Part shown: one piece after another, positions 1 through 10,930 of the stretch
How the letters are laid out: each line of letters starts with the position of its first letter
Numbering within the stretch: position 1 is the stretch's first letter
Assembly: GCA_024207135.1 (NCBI GenBank)
Contig: CP042428.1
Coordinates: forward strand, 3,348,001-3,412,000
Length of the DNA: 64,000 bases
Direction of reading: 5' to 3'
Source: Arthrobacter sp. C2
GTDB lineage: Bacteria > Actinomycetota > Actinomycetes > Actinomycetales > Micrococcaceae
Notes under the pieces: generated by a model
The model's database searches: none
What the model was told of the DNA's origin: nothing
What the model saw: the letters and a program-made list of their open reading frames with translations, nothing else
Program-made: the position numbers and the translations under genes

Positions 1-1900
<1,900 letters not shown>

Positions 1901-2373
1901 GGCTTCCTTCTTAGGGGGATGAGTCGGCTGGGGGAGCCGAAATGCCGTGGCGAGGCACAGGCGAGATGCTTTCCTGAAGGCGAACACGGCGATGTCGATG
2001 GTTGTCCCGTGAATGGCGGAGGATTGTTGCCGGGCAGGACACCGAGGGGTGCTTGTAGCCCGCGGCACCAGGGCCGGGGCTGGTGTTGGCATGCGGATGG
2101 GAGCAGGCCGCGGCGGTCCGCCGGGGTGTCATGCGCAGGGACGCCTCGGGCGGCGCTGGCTCGAGCGCAACAGGCTTGGTCATGCTCAACTTCTCCCGCC
2201 CAACCCGGCAGGGCCGGGATCGGAGCGGTTTCGGACTGGAATGATTCGTGGAATCCCGCATCGCGGTATGCAATCCGGGCGGGCGGAACCGGCTGGAGCG
2301 CCCAGCAACCAGCTTAACCGTCGAGCGTGCCCGGCGCTACGGGGTTGGGCGTCGCTGCCGCATCCACGTGAAT
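1901..2373. other. katG upstream region without a recognisable gene
   Basis: About 470 bases lie between the katG start and the terminator-like hairpin that ends the acs transcript. No open frame here resembles a known protein, and no furA-type regulator precedes katG. The region presumably holds the katG promoter. I cannot assign -35/-10 boxes with confidence. Confidence 0.4.
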
Positions 2374-2404
2374 CGCCCCCTCCCAGGATGCCGGGAAGGG
2401 GGCG
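2374..2404 (-). terminator. putative acs terminator hairpin
   Basis: CGCCCCC (2374-2380) pairs with GGGGGCG (2398-2404), with further pairs inside the stem. It lies 45 bases past the acs stop on the minus strand. No strong U-run follows, as is common in high-GC actinobacteria. Confidence 0.5.
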
Positions 2405-2448
2405 AAAGCCGTGCGGTTTGGCGCGCTTGGCAGTGCGCCAAGGGGGTC

Positions 2449-4419
2449 CTAGCGCTCGCAGATTTCCTTGATCTCAGCGATGCAGGGCTCGTTCTGCAGG
2501 CTGGTGGTGTCGCCCAGGGTGCTGCCCTCGAAGAGCTGGGTCAGCAGCCGGCGCATGATCTTGCCCGAGCGGGTCTTGGGAACGTCGGGCACGAAGACGA
2601 TCTCTCGCGGCTTGGCGATGGGACCGATCTGCGTTGCCACGTGGTTGCGCAGCTCGGTGGTGAGGGCCTGCTGCCTGGCCAGCGCCTCGCCGGACAGGTC
2701 CGTTCCCACCACCGACTTGTCGAAGGGCACCACGAACGCGGTGGCCGCGTGGCCGGTTTTCGCGTCGCTGGTCGGGCAGACCCCGGCCTCGACGACCGCC
2801 GGGTGGGTGACCAGCGCGGATTCGATCTCGATGGTCGAAAGCCGGTGCCCGGAGATGTTGATGACGTCGTCGGTCCGGCCCAGGATCCAGATGTCCCCGT
2901 CCGCATCGAAGCGTGCCCCGTCCCCGGCCAGGAACCAGCCCTGCTGCGCGTACTTTTCCCAGTAGGAGGTGTAGTAGCGCTCGGGGTTTCCCCAGACGGT
3001 GCGGGCCATGGCCGGACCGGTCCGGGTCAACACGATGTTGCCCTGCACATTCGGTTCCACGCCGGCTCCCTGTTCGTCGACGATGTCAACGGCTACGCCG
3101 GGCAGCGCCCGGGTGCCGCAGCCCGGCTTGAACGCGGTGTCCCCCTGCCGCGGGGAAAGGATCGTGGAGCCGGTTTCGGACTGCCACCAGGTGTCGACCA
3201 TCGGAATGCCGGCTTCGGTGTCGCGCCCCACCTGGCCGCGCAGCCAGCGCCATGCCTCCGGGTTCACGGCCTCGCCCACGGTTCCGGCCAACCGGATCGA
3301 GGACAGGTCGTAGTCGGCGGGGATCCCTTCGGGGAACCAGCCCATCAGCGAGCGCACCAGCGTGGGCGCGGTGTAGTAGCTGGTCACGCCGTAGCGGGCG
3401 ATGATCTCGAAGTGGCGTCCGGGGTGCGGGGCGTTGGGCACGCCCTCGTAGATGACCTGGGTGACGCCGTTGGACAGCGGCCCGTAGATCTCGTAGGTGT
3501 GCGCGGTGACCCAGGCCAGGTCCGCGGTGCACCAGTGGACATCGTTTTCCCGCTGCGCGGGGTCCGGATGGGCGAAGAGGAACTCGTGGCTCCAGGAGGC
3601 CTGCGTCAGGTAGCCCCCGGTGGTGTGGACCAGGCCCTTGGGCTGGCCGGTGGTGCCGGAGGTGTACATGATGAACAACGGGGTCTCGGCGTCGAAGGCC
3701 TCGGGGGAGTGCTCCGTGCTCGCCGTGTCGACGGTCTCGTGCCACCACACGTCCCGGCCTTCGGTCCAGGCGATCTCGTTCCCGGTGCGCCGGAGCACCA
3801 GCACGTGTTCGATGCTGTTCTCCCCGGAAACCGCGGCATCGGCGTTGTCCTTGACCGGCACGGCCTCGCCGCGGCGGAACTGCCCATCGGTGGTGACCAG
3901 CAGCTTCGCGCCGGTGTCCTCGACGCGGAATCTTAGCGCCTCGGCGGAAAAGCCGCCGAAGACCAGCGAGTGCACCGCGCCGACGCGTGCGCAGGCCAGG
4001 GTGATCACCACGGTTTCCACGAGAACGGGCAGGTAGATGACCACGCGGTCGCCCTTGCCCACGCCCAGGGAAAGCAGCGCGTTCGCGGCCCGGGACACCC
4101 GGTCCTGCAGGTCCTGGTAGGTGACGGTGGTCCTGTCGCCGGGCTCGCCCTCGAAGTGCAGGGCGACCTTGTCGCCGCGCCCGGCTTCCACGTGGCGGTC
4201 CACGCAGTTGTAGGCGGCGTTGAGCTTGCCGCCCTCAAACCAGCGAAGCTCGGGCCCGCGCCGGGCCTCGGCATCGACACCGGTGCTCGAGTGGATGGTG
4301 TGCCAGTCCTCGGACCAGCTCAGGCGCCGTGCCGCGGCATCCCAGAACGCGAGGCGTTCGTCTTCGGTCCAGGTTGCTTCGACGGTCGTGCCGGCAGCGG
4401 GGTACAGGGTTTCAGTCAT
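2449..4419 (-). CDS. acs: acetyl-CoA synthetase (AMP-forming)
   Basis: Converts acetate, ATP and CoA to acetyl-CoA through an acetyl-AMP intermediate in the cytoplasm. The 656 residues match the usual Acs length. Visible motifs are the CoA/nucleotide-region signature VGAVHSLVFGGFSAEALR, the P-loop YTSGTTGQPKG near residue 251, TWWQSETGS near 411, and the C-terminal KTRSGKIMRR near 615, whose lysine is the acylation switch of this family. The start MTETLYPAAG is preceded by GGAG. Longer upstream frames overlap the symporter gene and lack family similarity. It lies 115 bases behind the symporter gene on the same strand with no clear terminator between, so it may be partly co-transcribed with the S-box-controlled osmC-symporter pair. 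Propionate as the preferred substrate cannot be excluded. Confidence 0.9.
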   Translation of the reverse strand: MTETLYPAAGTTVEATWTEDERLAFWDAAARRLSWSEDWHTIHSSTGVDAEARRGPELRWFEGGKLNAAYNCVDRHVEAGRGDKVALHFEGEPGDRTTVTYQDLQDRVSRAANALLSLGVGKGDRVVIYLPVLVETVVITLACARVGAVHSLVFGGFSAEALRFRVEDTGAKLLVTTDGQFRRGEAVPVKDNADAAVSGENSIEHVLVLRRTGNEIAWTEGRDVWWHETVDTASTEHSPEAFDAETPLFIMYTSGTTGQPKGLVHTTGGYLTQASWSHEFLFAHPDPAQRENDVHWCTADLAWVTAHTYEIYGPLSNGVTQVIYEGVPNAPHPGRHFEIIARYGVTSYYTAPTLVRSLMGWFPEGIPADYDLSSIRLAGTVGEAVNPEAWRWLRGQVGRDTEAGIPMVDTWWQSETGSTILSPRQGDTAFKPGCGTRALPGVAVDIVDEQGAGVEPNVQGNIVLTRTGPAMARTVWGNPERYYTSYWEKYAQQGWFLAGDGARFDADGDIWILGRTDDVINISGHRLSTIEIESALVTHPAVVEAGVCPTSDAKTGHAATAFVVPFDKSVVGTDLSGEALARQQALTTELRNHVATQIGPIAKPREIVFVPDVPKTRSGKIMRRLLTQLFEGSTLGDTTSLQNEPCIAEIKEICER

Positions 4420-4534
4420 TGTTTTTCTCCATTGCTCCTGGCAGTGGCACTTCGCCGCTCGAATGTTGCCGCGGCGTCGCCGAACCAGGTCGCTTGGTCT
4501 CTCGTCATGGGATGTGGGTGACGCCAAGTGGGGA

Positions 4535-6187
4535 TTAGGCCACCGAAGCGGGTTCTTGGACCGGGGCAGTTGCATCGATCTCGATATCGGCGTCGGCATG
4601 TGGAGTTGAATCTTCCGTGCCGTAGAAAATCGCAAGCGATGTCAAGAACAGAATGATGAACAATGCCATCGCAACCAGACCGTGGGCGGCGAGCCAGCTG
4701 GCCGAGAGACCAAGGGCCACCAGGGCCAGGGCAGCAGCGCCGGCGAACCTCAAGGCCTTGCGGCGCCTGCCCTCGGCCAGAGCGAGTCTCCACCGGGTCG
4801 TGAGCAACGTGACGGCAACCAAGGTGAAGACGTTGGCCATCATTCCGACCCACACCGGGTGGGTGCCCAGGAAGAATTGCGTCGGCGACCAACCAGCTAG
4901 TTGGTTCCAGATGATGCCGGTGCTGAAACCTGTCACCATGGAGGCATAGACCGAGGCGCGGGTGGCCAGCGGCCAGAAGAAAACGGCCAAGACCGGTGCG
5001 AGGGTTGCACCGTTGCGCAGCGTCCAGGCCAGGACGTTCCACCAAGCCGATTGCTCGGTGCGAAGGATGCTGAAAATGATCATGAGTCCGGTCAGTGCAA
5101 CCAGCGACCATTGCGTGTAGCGAACCAGCTGCGCTTCGGTGGCCGTGGGGTTGATGGCGCTTCCCACATCGCGGCCCAGGGACGTGGCCCCGGAGAACTG
5201 GCACGGGCCCGCCCAGCCCATGGCGCAAGCCCAGACGCCCAGGAAGAAGACGCCCACCAGCGGTGCCGGCAAGACCTGTTCGATGTAGTGCGGGATCGCC
5301 ACCAATCCGAGGCGCTCGCCGGGCATGACGATGGCAGCCGAGGTGCCGATGAGTGCGCCGATGAGGATGAAGGGTATGCCGAATGCCGCCGCCGTGTAGA
5401 GACCCTTTTGGCCGTCCTCGGGAGTGCGGCATGAAAGGGTCATCTGGAATGCGGCCTGGGCCAGCGGAACGTTCACGATGAAGGTGCCGAACCACGCGAC
5501 GATCAGGGAGATCCCCGCATTTCCGGGATCGAACATCTGCGGGTTGGTCTCAGCAAAGTCCCGCAGTCCAGAGATTCCGGGCTTGGCAAGGACGGCGTAG
5601 GCGCCCACGATCAGCATGCCCACGAAGACGATGCAGTTCATGGTCTGGTTGAACGCCACCGAACGCATGCCGCCGGACCACAGGAACACGAGCAGCAGCA
5701 GGGCCGTGACGATGACCGCCAGATGCAGGTTCAAGCCCGTGAAAGCGGTCAAGGCCGAGGCGAAGGCAATCGTGGTGGCTACCGACCACATCGGGAACGT
5801 GAAAGCGGTGATGACGCCCGAGATCCCCTTGGCGAGGCGGCCAAAGCGGTCACCAATGATGCCCGTCACCGTGACGACCAGCTTCTCCCGCAACGGCTTG
5901 ACCAACAGCAGCGCGATGAGAAGGATCTGCACGGTCTCGGCCACGCCGTACCAGAGCGCGGAGATGCCGGTGAGGTAGCTCAGCTCCATGATGGCGATAT
6001 AGGAAGAGCCCGAGAACAAGCCAGTGATGCAAAAGGCCACCGTCCACGGGCTGAAGGTGCGCCCCCCGACAAAGAAGCCGCTCGTCTTGCCCAACGCGCT
6101 GCGACGTTGGGCAAAGCGCCCGCCGAGGATCAGCAGGGCCGTATATGACACGGCGAGACCAATGGTCCAAAGACCTGCCGCGCTCAT
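4535..6187 (-). CDS. sodium:solute symporter (SSS) family transporter
   Basis: A 550-residue polytopic membrane protein of the sodium:solute symporter family with about thirteen hydrophobic segments. The family fold shows in GGRTFSPWTVAFCITGLFSG near the N-terminus and in WSGGMRSVAFNQ in the middle. The ATG at 6187 overlaps the osmC stop (ATGA) and has GGAG upstream, which implies translational coupling to osmC. The pair lies behind a SAM-I riboswitch, so the cargo is probably a sulfur compound or methionine precursor. That is inference, because the sequence does not show the substrate. An acetate permease role suggested by the adjacent acs is the main alternative. Confidence 0.85.
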   Translation of the reverse strand: MSAAGLWTIGLAVSYTALLILGGRFAQRRSALGKTSGFFVGGRTFSPWTVAFCITGLFSGSSYIAIMELSYLTGISALWYGVAETVQILLIALLLVKPLREKLVVTVTGIIGDRFGRLAKGISGVITAFTFPMWSVATTIAFASALTAFTGLNLHLAVIVTALLLLVFLWSGGMRSVAFNQTMNCIVFVGMLIVGAYAVLAKPGISGLRDFAETNPQMFDPGNAGISLIVAWFGTFIVNVPLAQAAFQMTLSCRTPEDGQKGLYTAAAFGIPFILIGALIGTSAAIVMPGERLGLVAIPHYIEQVLPAPLVGVFFLGVWACAMGWAGPCQFSGATSLGRDVGSAINPTATEAQLVRYTQWSLVALTGLMIIFSILRTEQSAWWNVLAWTLRNGATLAPVLAVFFWPLATRASVYASMVTGFSTGIIWNQLAGWSPTQFFLGTHPVWVGMMANVFTLVAVTLLTTRWRLALAEGRRRKALRFAGAAALALVALGLSASWLAAHGLVAMALFIILFLTSLAIFYGTEDSTPHADADIEIDATAPVQEPASVA

Positions 6188-6765
6188 GCGCTTGCTCCAG
6201 CAGCCACGGAAGTAGCGGCTCGTGGAGTGTATCCAAGTGCAATGTTGCAGGCATTTTCGGCGGAGCCGGGAACAAGCTGAGTGGCAAAGACCCAGTTTAT
6301 ATCCAAGTTCACCCCGGCAGCCTTGACCAGATTGATCGCCGGGCACCGGCGGTGGACCTGGTTCGTGAGTTCCTGCTGGGTTGCTGGGTCATCAAGTGGT
6401 GTCTCAACGTGGATTTCCAGTCGGTAGGAATGGAAGAACGGCGAAACATCTGCCGTTCCGGCAAACCCCCGGGTGTCTTGGGTGGCAATCGAGTATGTTT
6501 CCAAGGCCGAGAAATCGATCTGAAGCTCCTTTGCCACCTGTTCCACAACAACGCTGACGCATCCATTGAGGGCGCCGGCGATGAATTCCATAGGTGTCGG
6601 GGCGCTATTGGTTCCGCCCACCGCAACTGGTTCATCGATGTCGAAGGAAAAATCTCGGATTTCGACGGTTGTGCGCATCAAACCCTGCCAGGTTCCCTTG
6701 GCGCGGATGCGTTTGTTGTGAGGCCCAACGGCGGTGGTTGCAGCGGGCAGAGCGGCAGAAGTCAT
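6184..6765 (-). CDS. OsmC-family protein
   Basis: A 193-residue OsmC/Ohr-superfamily protein. Members of this fold reduce organic hydroperoxides with two redox cysteines. Both are visible here, in LNGCVSVVVEQ and RRCPAINLVKAAGV, and TNSAPTPMEFIAGAL is the usual helix lead-in. The ATG at 6765 is placed by a GGAGAG site that also forms the last bases of the SAM riboswitch P1 helix. It is the first gene of the S-box-controlled minus-strand operon and overlaps the symporter start by four bases. Many OsmC-like proteins beside sulfur genes lack a known substrate. A role in handling reactive thiols or sulfur intermediates is plausible but inferred. Confidence 0.85.
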   Translation of the reverse strand: MTSAALPAATTAVGPHNKRIRAKGTWQGLMRTTVEIRDFSFDIDEPVAVGGTNSAPTPMEFIAGALNGCVSVVVEQVAKELQIDFSALETYSIATQDTRGFAGTADVSPFFHSYRLEIHVETPLDDPATQQELTNQVHRRCPAINLVKAAGVNLDINWVFATQLVPGSAENACNIALGYTPRAATSVAAGASA

Positions 6766-6772
6766 GATCTCT

Positions 6773-6858
6773 CCATCGGACCTGGCGGTAGCACCGGCCT
6801 CAACGAGGTGGTTGCTGCGGCGTCATAGAGCCAGATCTCTCGGCCGCTCGGGATGGGT
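6773..6858 (-). promoter_or_regulatory. SAM-I (S-box) riboswitch ahead of osmC-symporter
   Basis: Read on the minus strand, P1 is formed by CCATC (6856-6852) and GATGG (6777-6773). Between them lie the S-box core elements GAGAGATCTGGC, the kink-turn-like TATGA, GCAGCAACC, and GGTGCTACCGCC. The GG that ends P1 begins the osmC ribosome site GGAGAG, so SAM-stabilised P1 should hide it. This favours translational control. The core is nearly identical to the copies at 7285 and 11441. Confidence 0.88.
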
Positions 6859-7284
6859 GTATGACCTCCATCAAAGTCGATGTGGCGTCACAGGAGCAAG
6901 CCCACCGTAATGTGACGGAACGTTCGATGAGACGGAATTTTGCGACCATGTTTCGAATGATCTGCGAACAGTTGCGCGTATTTCGATCATTCAACTTGTC
7001 GTGTATCGAGGTTGCCGGGTATGGGTCAAAGACGTCGAGCCAGGCGCGCCTGCCCCGGGATCCCGTGGACTTGCAGGCCAGGGTGCGCTTGGGGAATTCC
7101 GTGCAGAAGCGTCTAGCGGTCCTCCCGGCTCCGTCGAACGAATGGCTGGCGGAATGCCGGCGCGCCGGTACATCGCTCTTGCCGTGGCGGTCGGTGAATC
7201 GTGGTTTGCCCTGTGACGCACCCGTCAATTGTGACGAGCCGGGTTGTCACCGCCCGGAGGCGACGTGTAGAAATATGACCAACA
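6859..7284. promoter_or_regulatory. divergent promoter region between two S-box leaders
   Basis: About 425 bases separate the two back-to-back riboswitches and must hold both promoters. No gene is recognisable. Short CGTCA/TGACG elements recur (CGTCACA at 6886, TGTGACG at 6911, 7212 and 7230, CGTCA at 7223), some in inverted orientation, and could bind a sulfur regulator. I could not fix -10/-35 boxes. Confidence 0.45.
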
Positions 7285-7377
7285 ACCATCCAGAGCGGCC
7301 GAGAGATCTGGCTCGATGACGCCGCAGCAACCCCTCCCCTTAACTGGGCGGTAGGTGCTCACGCCAGAACCGATGGA
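7285..7377 (+). promoter_or_regulatory. SAM-I (S-box) riboswitch ahead of the first monooxygenase pair
   Basis: P1 is CCATC (7286-7290) with GATGG (7372-7376). The core contains AGAGCGG, GAGAGATCTGGC, CGATGA, GCAGCAACC and GGTGCTCACGCC, which match the SAM-I consensus order. The ribosome site GGAGAG (7375-7380) shares its first two bases with P1, and the ATG follows at 7386. There is no room for a terminator, so ligand binding most likely blocks translation initiation. Confidence 0.9.
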
Positions 7378-7385
7378 GAGAATTC

Positions 7386-8723
7386 ATGGCTGTCGAGTCT
7401 TTCAACGATGCACACAATGTCGAAGCGGATCCGGACATTTTCGGGGCCGTCAACCTTGACGCGTTCACCGGTAACACCCCTGCCAGGCACCTGCTCAAGC
7501 TCACCCCCGGAGTCCCCAAGGACGGGCGCTACGATGAACTGGCGGCGATCTTCCGCCCGGTATTCGCCAAGATCGCTGCCGGGGCCAGCGAGCGCGACGC
7601 GAACAGGACCCTTCCCTTCGAGCCTGTCGGCTGGCTCAACCGCGAGCGCTTCGGTGCCCTTCGCATCCCGGTGGCCGAGGGCGGCTTCGGGGCCAGCCTG
7701 CTGGACTTGTTCCGCCTGCTGATCGAACTGGGCGAAGCCGATTCGCAGGTCGCGCACCTGTGGCGTTCGCACATCGGCTTCGTGGAATCCGTGCTGCAAC
7801 TCGAAGACGTCACCCAGCGGCACCGCTGGGTCGAGCGCATTGCCGCCGGGCAGATCGTCGGCAACGCCTACACCGAGCGCGGCGGAAACCGGCTGGGCAC
7901 GCTGAACACAACCATCGCCAAGAATGGCGAGCGCTGGATCCTCAACGGCGAAAAATACTATTGCACCGGCACCATCTACGCCGACTGGGTCGCCGTCGCT
8001 GCGGCTCATCCGACCCGGGCCGGACGGCAGATCGCCGTGGTCTCCACCCAGCACTCCGGGGTCAAGATCTTTGACGATTGGAACGGCTTCGGCCAGCAGC
8101 TCACCGGAACCGGGTCGACCACGTTCGAGAACGTCCCGGTGGACTCGGTCCTTCCCGAGGAGCAGCAGATCAACGATCCTGAATCCGCGATCTTCCAGTT
8201 GGTGCTCCTGGCGGTCCAGGCCGGGATCACGCGCGCGGCACTCAACGACGTGCGTTCCGCGGTCCAGGCCCGCACCCGATCCTTCAGCACCGGAACAGGC
8301 GTTCCGGTGCGCGAGGAACCGCAGGTGCTGCAGCTGGTCGGGGAAATTTCCGGTACGGCGTTCGCCGTGGACTCCATCGTCCTGGCCGCGGTCGCGGAGA
8401 TCGAGGTGGCCCTGGCCGACGCGTCGCTGAGCGCGGCCGAGCGGTTCGCGGTCTGCGAGCTCTCGGCGGACCGTGCCCAGGCCATCGTGCAGCCGCTGGC
8501 GCTCTCCGCGGCGACCAAGCTCTTTGACGGTCTGGGAGCCTCGGCAACCGCCACGAGCTGCAACCTCGATCGGCACTGGCGCAATGCCCGGACCGTGGCC
8601 ACCCACAACCCGGCGATCTACAAGTCGCGCATCATCGGCGACTACGAGGTCAACGGCACGGCGCCCCAGCAGCTGAACGCCATTGGCGACGTGGGTGCCG
8701 CCCAGGCAACCGGCGTCCCCTAA
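7386..8723 (+). CDS. acyl-CoA-dehydrogenase-fold FMNH2-dependent monooxygenase (DszC/SfnB-like)
   Basis: A 445-residue flavoprotein of the acyl-CoA dehydrogenase fold, in the branch that includes DszC (dibenzothiophene monooxygenase) and SfnB/SfnC sulfur-acquisition enzymes. These use reduced flavin and O2 to oxidise sulfur compounds. Visible features are the N-terminal helical domain, the TERGGNRLGTLNTT and NGEKYYCTGT segments of the middle beta domain, and the C-terminal LDRHWRNARTVATHNP, which matches the DszC-type active-site motif. It is the first gene after a SAM-I riboswitch and is followed 80 bases later by a DszA/DmoA-like enzyme. It is 54 percent or so similar by eye to the gene at 16890. 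The actual substrate is unknown. Confidence 0.85.
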   Translation: MAVESFNDAHNVEADPDIFGAVNLDAFTGNTPARHLLKLTPGVPKDGRYDELAAIFRPVFAKIAAGASERDANRTLPFEPVGWLNRERFGALRIPVAEGGFGASLLDLFRLLIELGEADSQVAHLWRSHIGFVESVLQLEDVTQRHRWVERIAAGQIVGNAYTERGGNRLGTLNTTIAKNGERWILNGEKYYCTGTIYADWVAVAAAHPTRAGRQIAVVSTQHSGVKIFDDWNGFGQQLTGTGSTTFENVPVDSVLPEEQQINDPESAIFQLVLLAVQAGITRAALNDVRSAVQARTRSFSTGTGVPVREEPQVLQLVGEISGTAFAVDSIVLAAVAEIEVALADASLSAAERFAVCELSADRAQAIVQPLALSAATKLFDGLGASATATSCNLDRHWRNARTVATHNPAIYKSRIIGDYEVNGTAPQQLNAIGDVGAAQATGVP

Positions 8724-8803
8724 GGCGCCAGCACCCCCAATCCAACGACTTGGTCCGTGCACTACCGGATCCGCCACCACCCAACACCTCGCGAAGGACA
8801 AAC

Positions 8804-10207
8804 ATGAGCACGACGCCCGCCCCCCGCCAGATCCGCTTCAACGCCTTCGACATGAACTGCGTCGGACACCAGTCCCCGGGATTGTGGAAGCACCCCAAGG
8901 ACCAGTCCGCCAGCTACAAGGACCTGTCCTACTGGACCGACCTGGCCAAGACCCTGGAAAAGGGCAAGTTCGACGGCATCTTCATCGCCGATGTACTGGG
9001 CACCTACGACGTCTTCGGCGGCTCGAACGAGGTGCCGCTGCGCACCGGCGCCCAGGTCCCGGTCAACGACCCGCTCATGCTTGTCTCCGCGATGGCCGCC
9101 GTGACCGAGAACCTCGGCTTCGGCGTCACCGCCAGCACCTCCTACGAACACCCGTATCCTTTCTCCCGCCGCCTGGCGACCCTGGACCACCTGACCAAGG
9201 GCCGCATCGGTTGGAACGTGGTGACCGGCTACCTGCCCTCCGCCGCCCGGAACATGGGCCAGGCAGACCAGCTTGAGCACGACGAGCGCTACAACCACGC
9301 CGACGAATACCTCGAGGTCGTGTACAAGCTGCTCGAGGGTTCCTGGGAAGAAGACGCAGTGGTTCGCGACGCCGAGCGCGGCGTCTTCACCGACCCGTCC
9401 AAGGTCCACGACATCAACCACGAGGGCAAGTACTTCAAGGTCCCGGGCATCGCCATCACCGAGCCCAGCCCGCAGCGCACCCCGGTGATCTTCCAGGCCG
9501 GAACCTCCTCGCGCGGCATGAAGTTCGCCGCGGCAAATGCCGAGGCAGTCTTCGTCACCTGCCCCACCAAGGACATGCTCAAGGCCACGGTCACCAAGAT
9601 CCGCGACGCCGCCGAGGCGGCCGGCCGTGGACGCCACGACGTGCGCATCTACACCATGCAGACCATCATCACGGACGTGGATTCCGCCGCCGCGCAAGCC
9701 AAGTTCGAGGACTACAAGTCCTACGCCGACATCGACGGCGCCCTTGCACTGATCTCCGGGTGGATGGGCGTCGACCTGTCGACCTACGGCCCGGACGACG
9801 TCATTGGCGACAACGTGAAGTCCAATGCCATCCAGTCCTCCGTGGCGATGTTCCAGCAGGCCAGCGGGGATTCGGGCAAGCCGTGGACGATCCGCCAGCT
9901 TGCCGAGTGGGTGGGCGTTGGCGGCTTCGGACCGATCACCGTCGGCTCGCCGACCGAGGTTGCCGACAAGCTCATCGAGTGGGTCGAGGACACCGACGTG
10001 GACGGGTTCAACCTGGCCTACGCCATCACCCCGGGGACCTTCGAGGACATCGTGGAGTTCATCGTTCCCGAGCTGCAGGCCCGAGGCGCCTACCCGACCG
10101 AATACGTCGAGGGCACGCTGCGCAACAAGCTCTTCGGCAAGGGCGACCGCGTGCAGGACTCGCACCGCGCGGCAAACTACCGGTTCTCGAACGCCGAGGT
10201 CAAGTAG
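8804..10207 (+). CDS. luciferase-like FMN-dependent monooxygenase (NtaA/DszA/DmoA family)
   Basis: A 467-residue TIM-barrel flavin monooxygenase of the NtaA/SnaA/DszA/DmoA group. Members cleave C-S or C-N bonds using FMNH2 supplied by a separate reductase. Family segments are KGKFDGIFIADVLGTYDVFGG, TASTSYEHPYPFSRRLATLDH, GRIGWNVVTGYLPSAARN, and SPQRTPVIFQAGTSSRGMKFAA. The ATG at 8804 follows GAAGGA. The long ORF version starting at 8750 has no ribosome site. Paired with the DszC-like gene upstream, it probably performs the second oxidation that releases sulfite or an oxidised carbon skeleton. Dimethyl sulfide and alkyl sulfones are possible substrates, but this is inference. Confidence 0.87.
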   Translation: MSTTPAPRQIRFNAFDMNCVGHQSPGLWKHPKDQSASYKDLSYWTDLAKTLEKGKFDGIFIADVLGTYDVFGGSNEVPLRTGAQVPVNDPLMLVSAMAAVTENLGFGVTASTSYEHPYPFSRRLATLDHLTKGRIGWNVVTGYLPSAARNMGQADQLEHDERYNHADEYLEVVYKLLEGSWEEDAVVRDAERGVFTDPSKVHDINHEGKYFKVPGIAITEPSPQRTPVIFQAGTSSRGMKFAAANAEAVFVTCPTKDMLKATVTKIRDAAEAAGRGRHDVRIYTMQTIITDVDSAAAQAKFEDYKSYADIDGALALISGWMGVDLSTYGPDDVIGDNVKSNAIQSSVAMFQQASGDSGKPWTIRQLAEWVGVGGFGPITVGSPTEVADKLIEWVEDTDVDGFNLAYAITPGTFEDIVEFIVPELQARGAYPTEYVEGTLRNKLFGKGDRVQDSHRAANYRFSNAEVK

Positions 10208-10279
10208 GCAATAGCAAGGGATTGCCCCCTGCCGGTTGGGGAGGTGGCGCACCTATGGTGTATCGTCTCCCCACGTCAT

Positions 10280-10930
10280 TTAAGCCGCCAGGCTGACCAC
10301 CAGGTTGATGGTGGTGGCCAGGATGCCGGTGCCAAAAAGGAAAGCCAGCAGGCTGTGGCGCAAGACTGCCGAGCGCATTTCGCGCGTGGTGATGCTGGTG
10401 TCCGAGACCTGGTAGGTCATGCCCACGCTGAATGCCATGTAGGCGACGTCCGTGTATTGCGGGCGGTCGTCCTGGTTGAATTCGATACCGCCGGGTGTGC
10501 CGCTGTAATAGATCATGGCGTAGTGCAGCGTGTAAAGCGTATGGACCATCAACCACGACATCGCGGTGCAGGTCAGTGCCAACAGCGCCAACGGCAATCT
10601 GGCGCCTACAGCAAGGTCCCTGCTGCCGGCCATCACCATCACGACCGCGGCCAGGGAACCGATGGCCGCGAAGAGGATCAGCAGGTCCGTGGTCTGGAAA
10701 CCCGGGTCTTCCTCCTGTGCGTGGGTCGCGGTGCGGGCATGGTCCATGGGGGCAATGGTGATCCACACCCAGGCGTTGTAAATCAGCGCGGCGACTGTCC
10801 AGCCAACAGCCGGAGCATAAACCCAGGCTCCCAGGAGGCCGGTCAGTGCCGTGGCGGCGACCCCGCCGGCGAGCATGCCCAGAACGCGCAACCTGCGATG
10901 CCTGGCGCGCTGCGACAACGTGCTTTTCAT
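10280..10930 (-). CDS. DUF1345 family membrane protein
   Basis: A 216-residue predicted inner-membrane protein. It has several hydrophobic helices and the DUF1345 hallmark PQYTDVAYMAFSVGMTYQVSD, followed by a helix and a short C-terminus. The start is uncertain. ATG 10930 (MKSTLSQ) is chosen, and a TTG four codons upstream is possible. It is transcribed towards the first monooxygenase operon and is probably not part of the sulfur regulon. Function is unknown. Confidence 0.8.
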   Translation of the reverse strand: MKSTLSQRARHRRLRVLGMLAGGVAATALTGLLGAWVYAPAVGWTVAALIYNAWVWITIAPMDHARTATHAQEEDPGFQTTDLLILFAAIGSLAAVVMVMAGSRDLAVGARLPLALLALTCTAMSWLMVHTLYTLHYAMIYYSGTPGGIEFNQDDRPQYTDVAYMAFSVGMTYQVSDTSITTREMRSAVLRHSLLAFLFGTGILATTINLVVSLAA

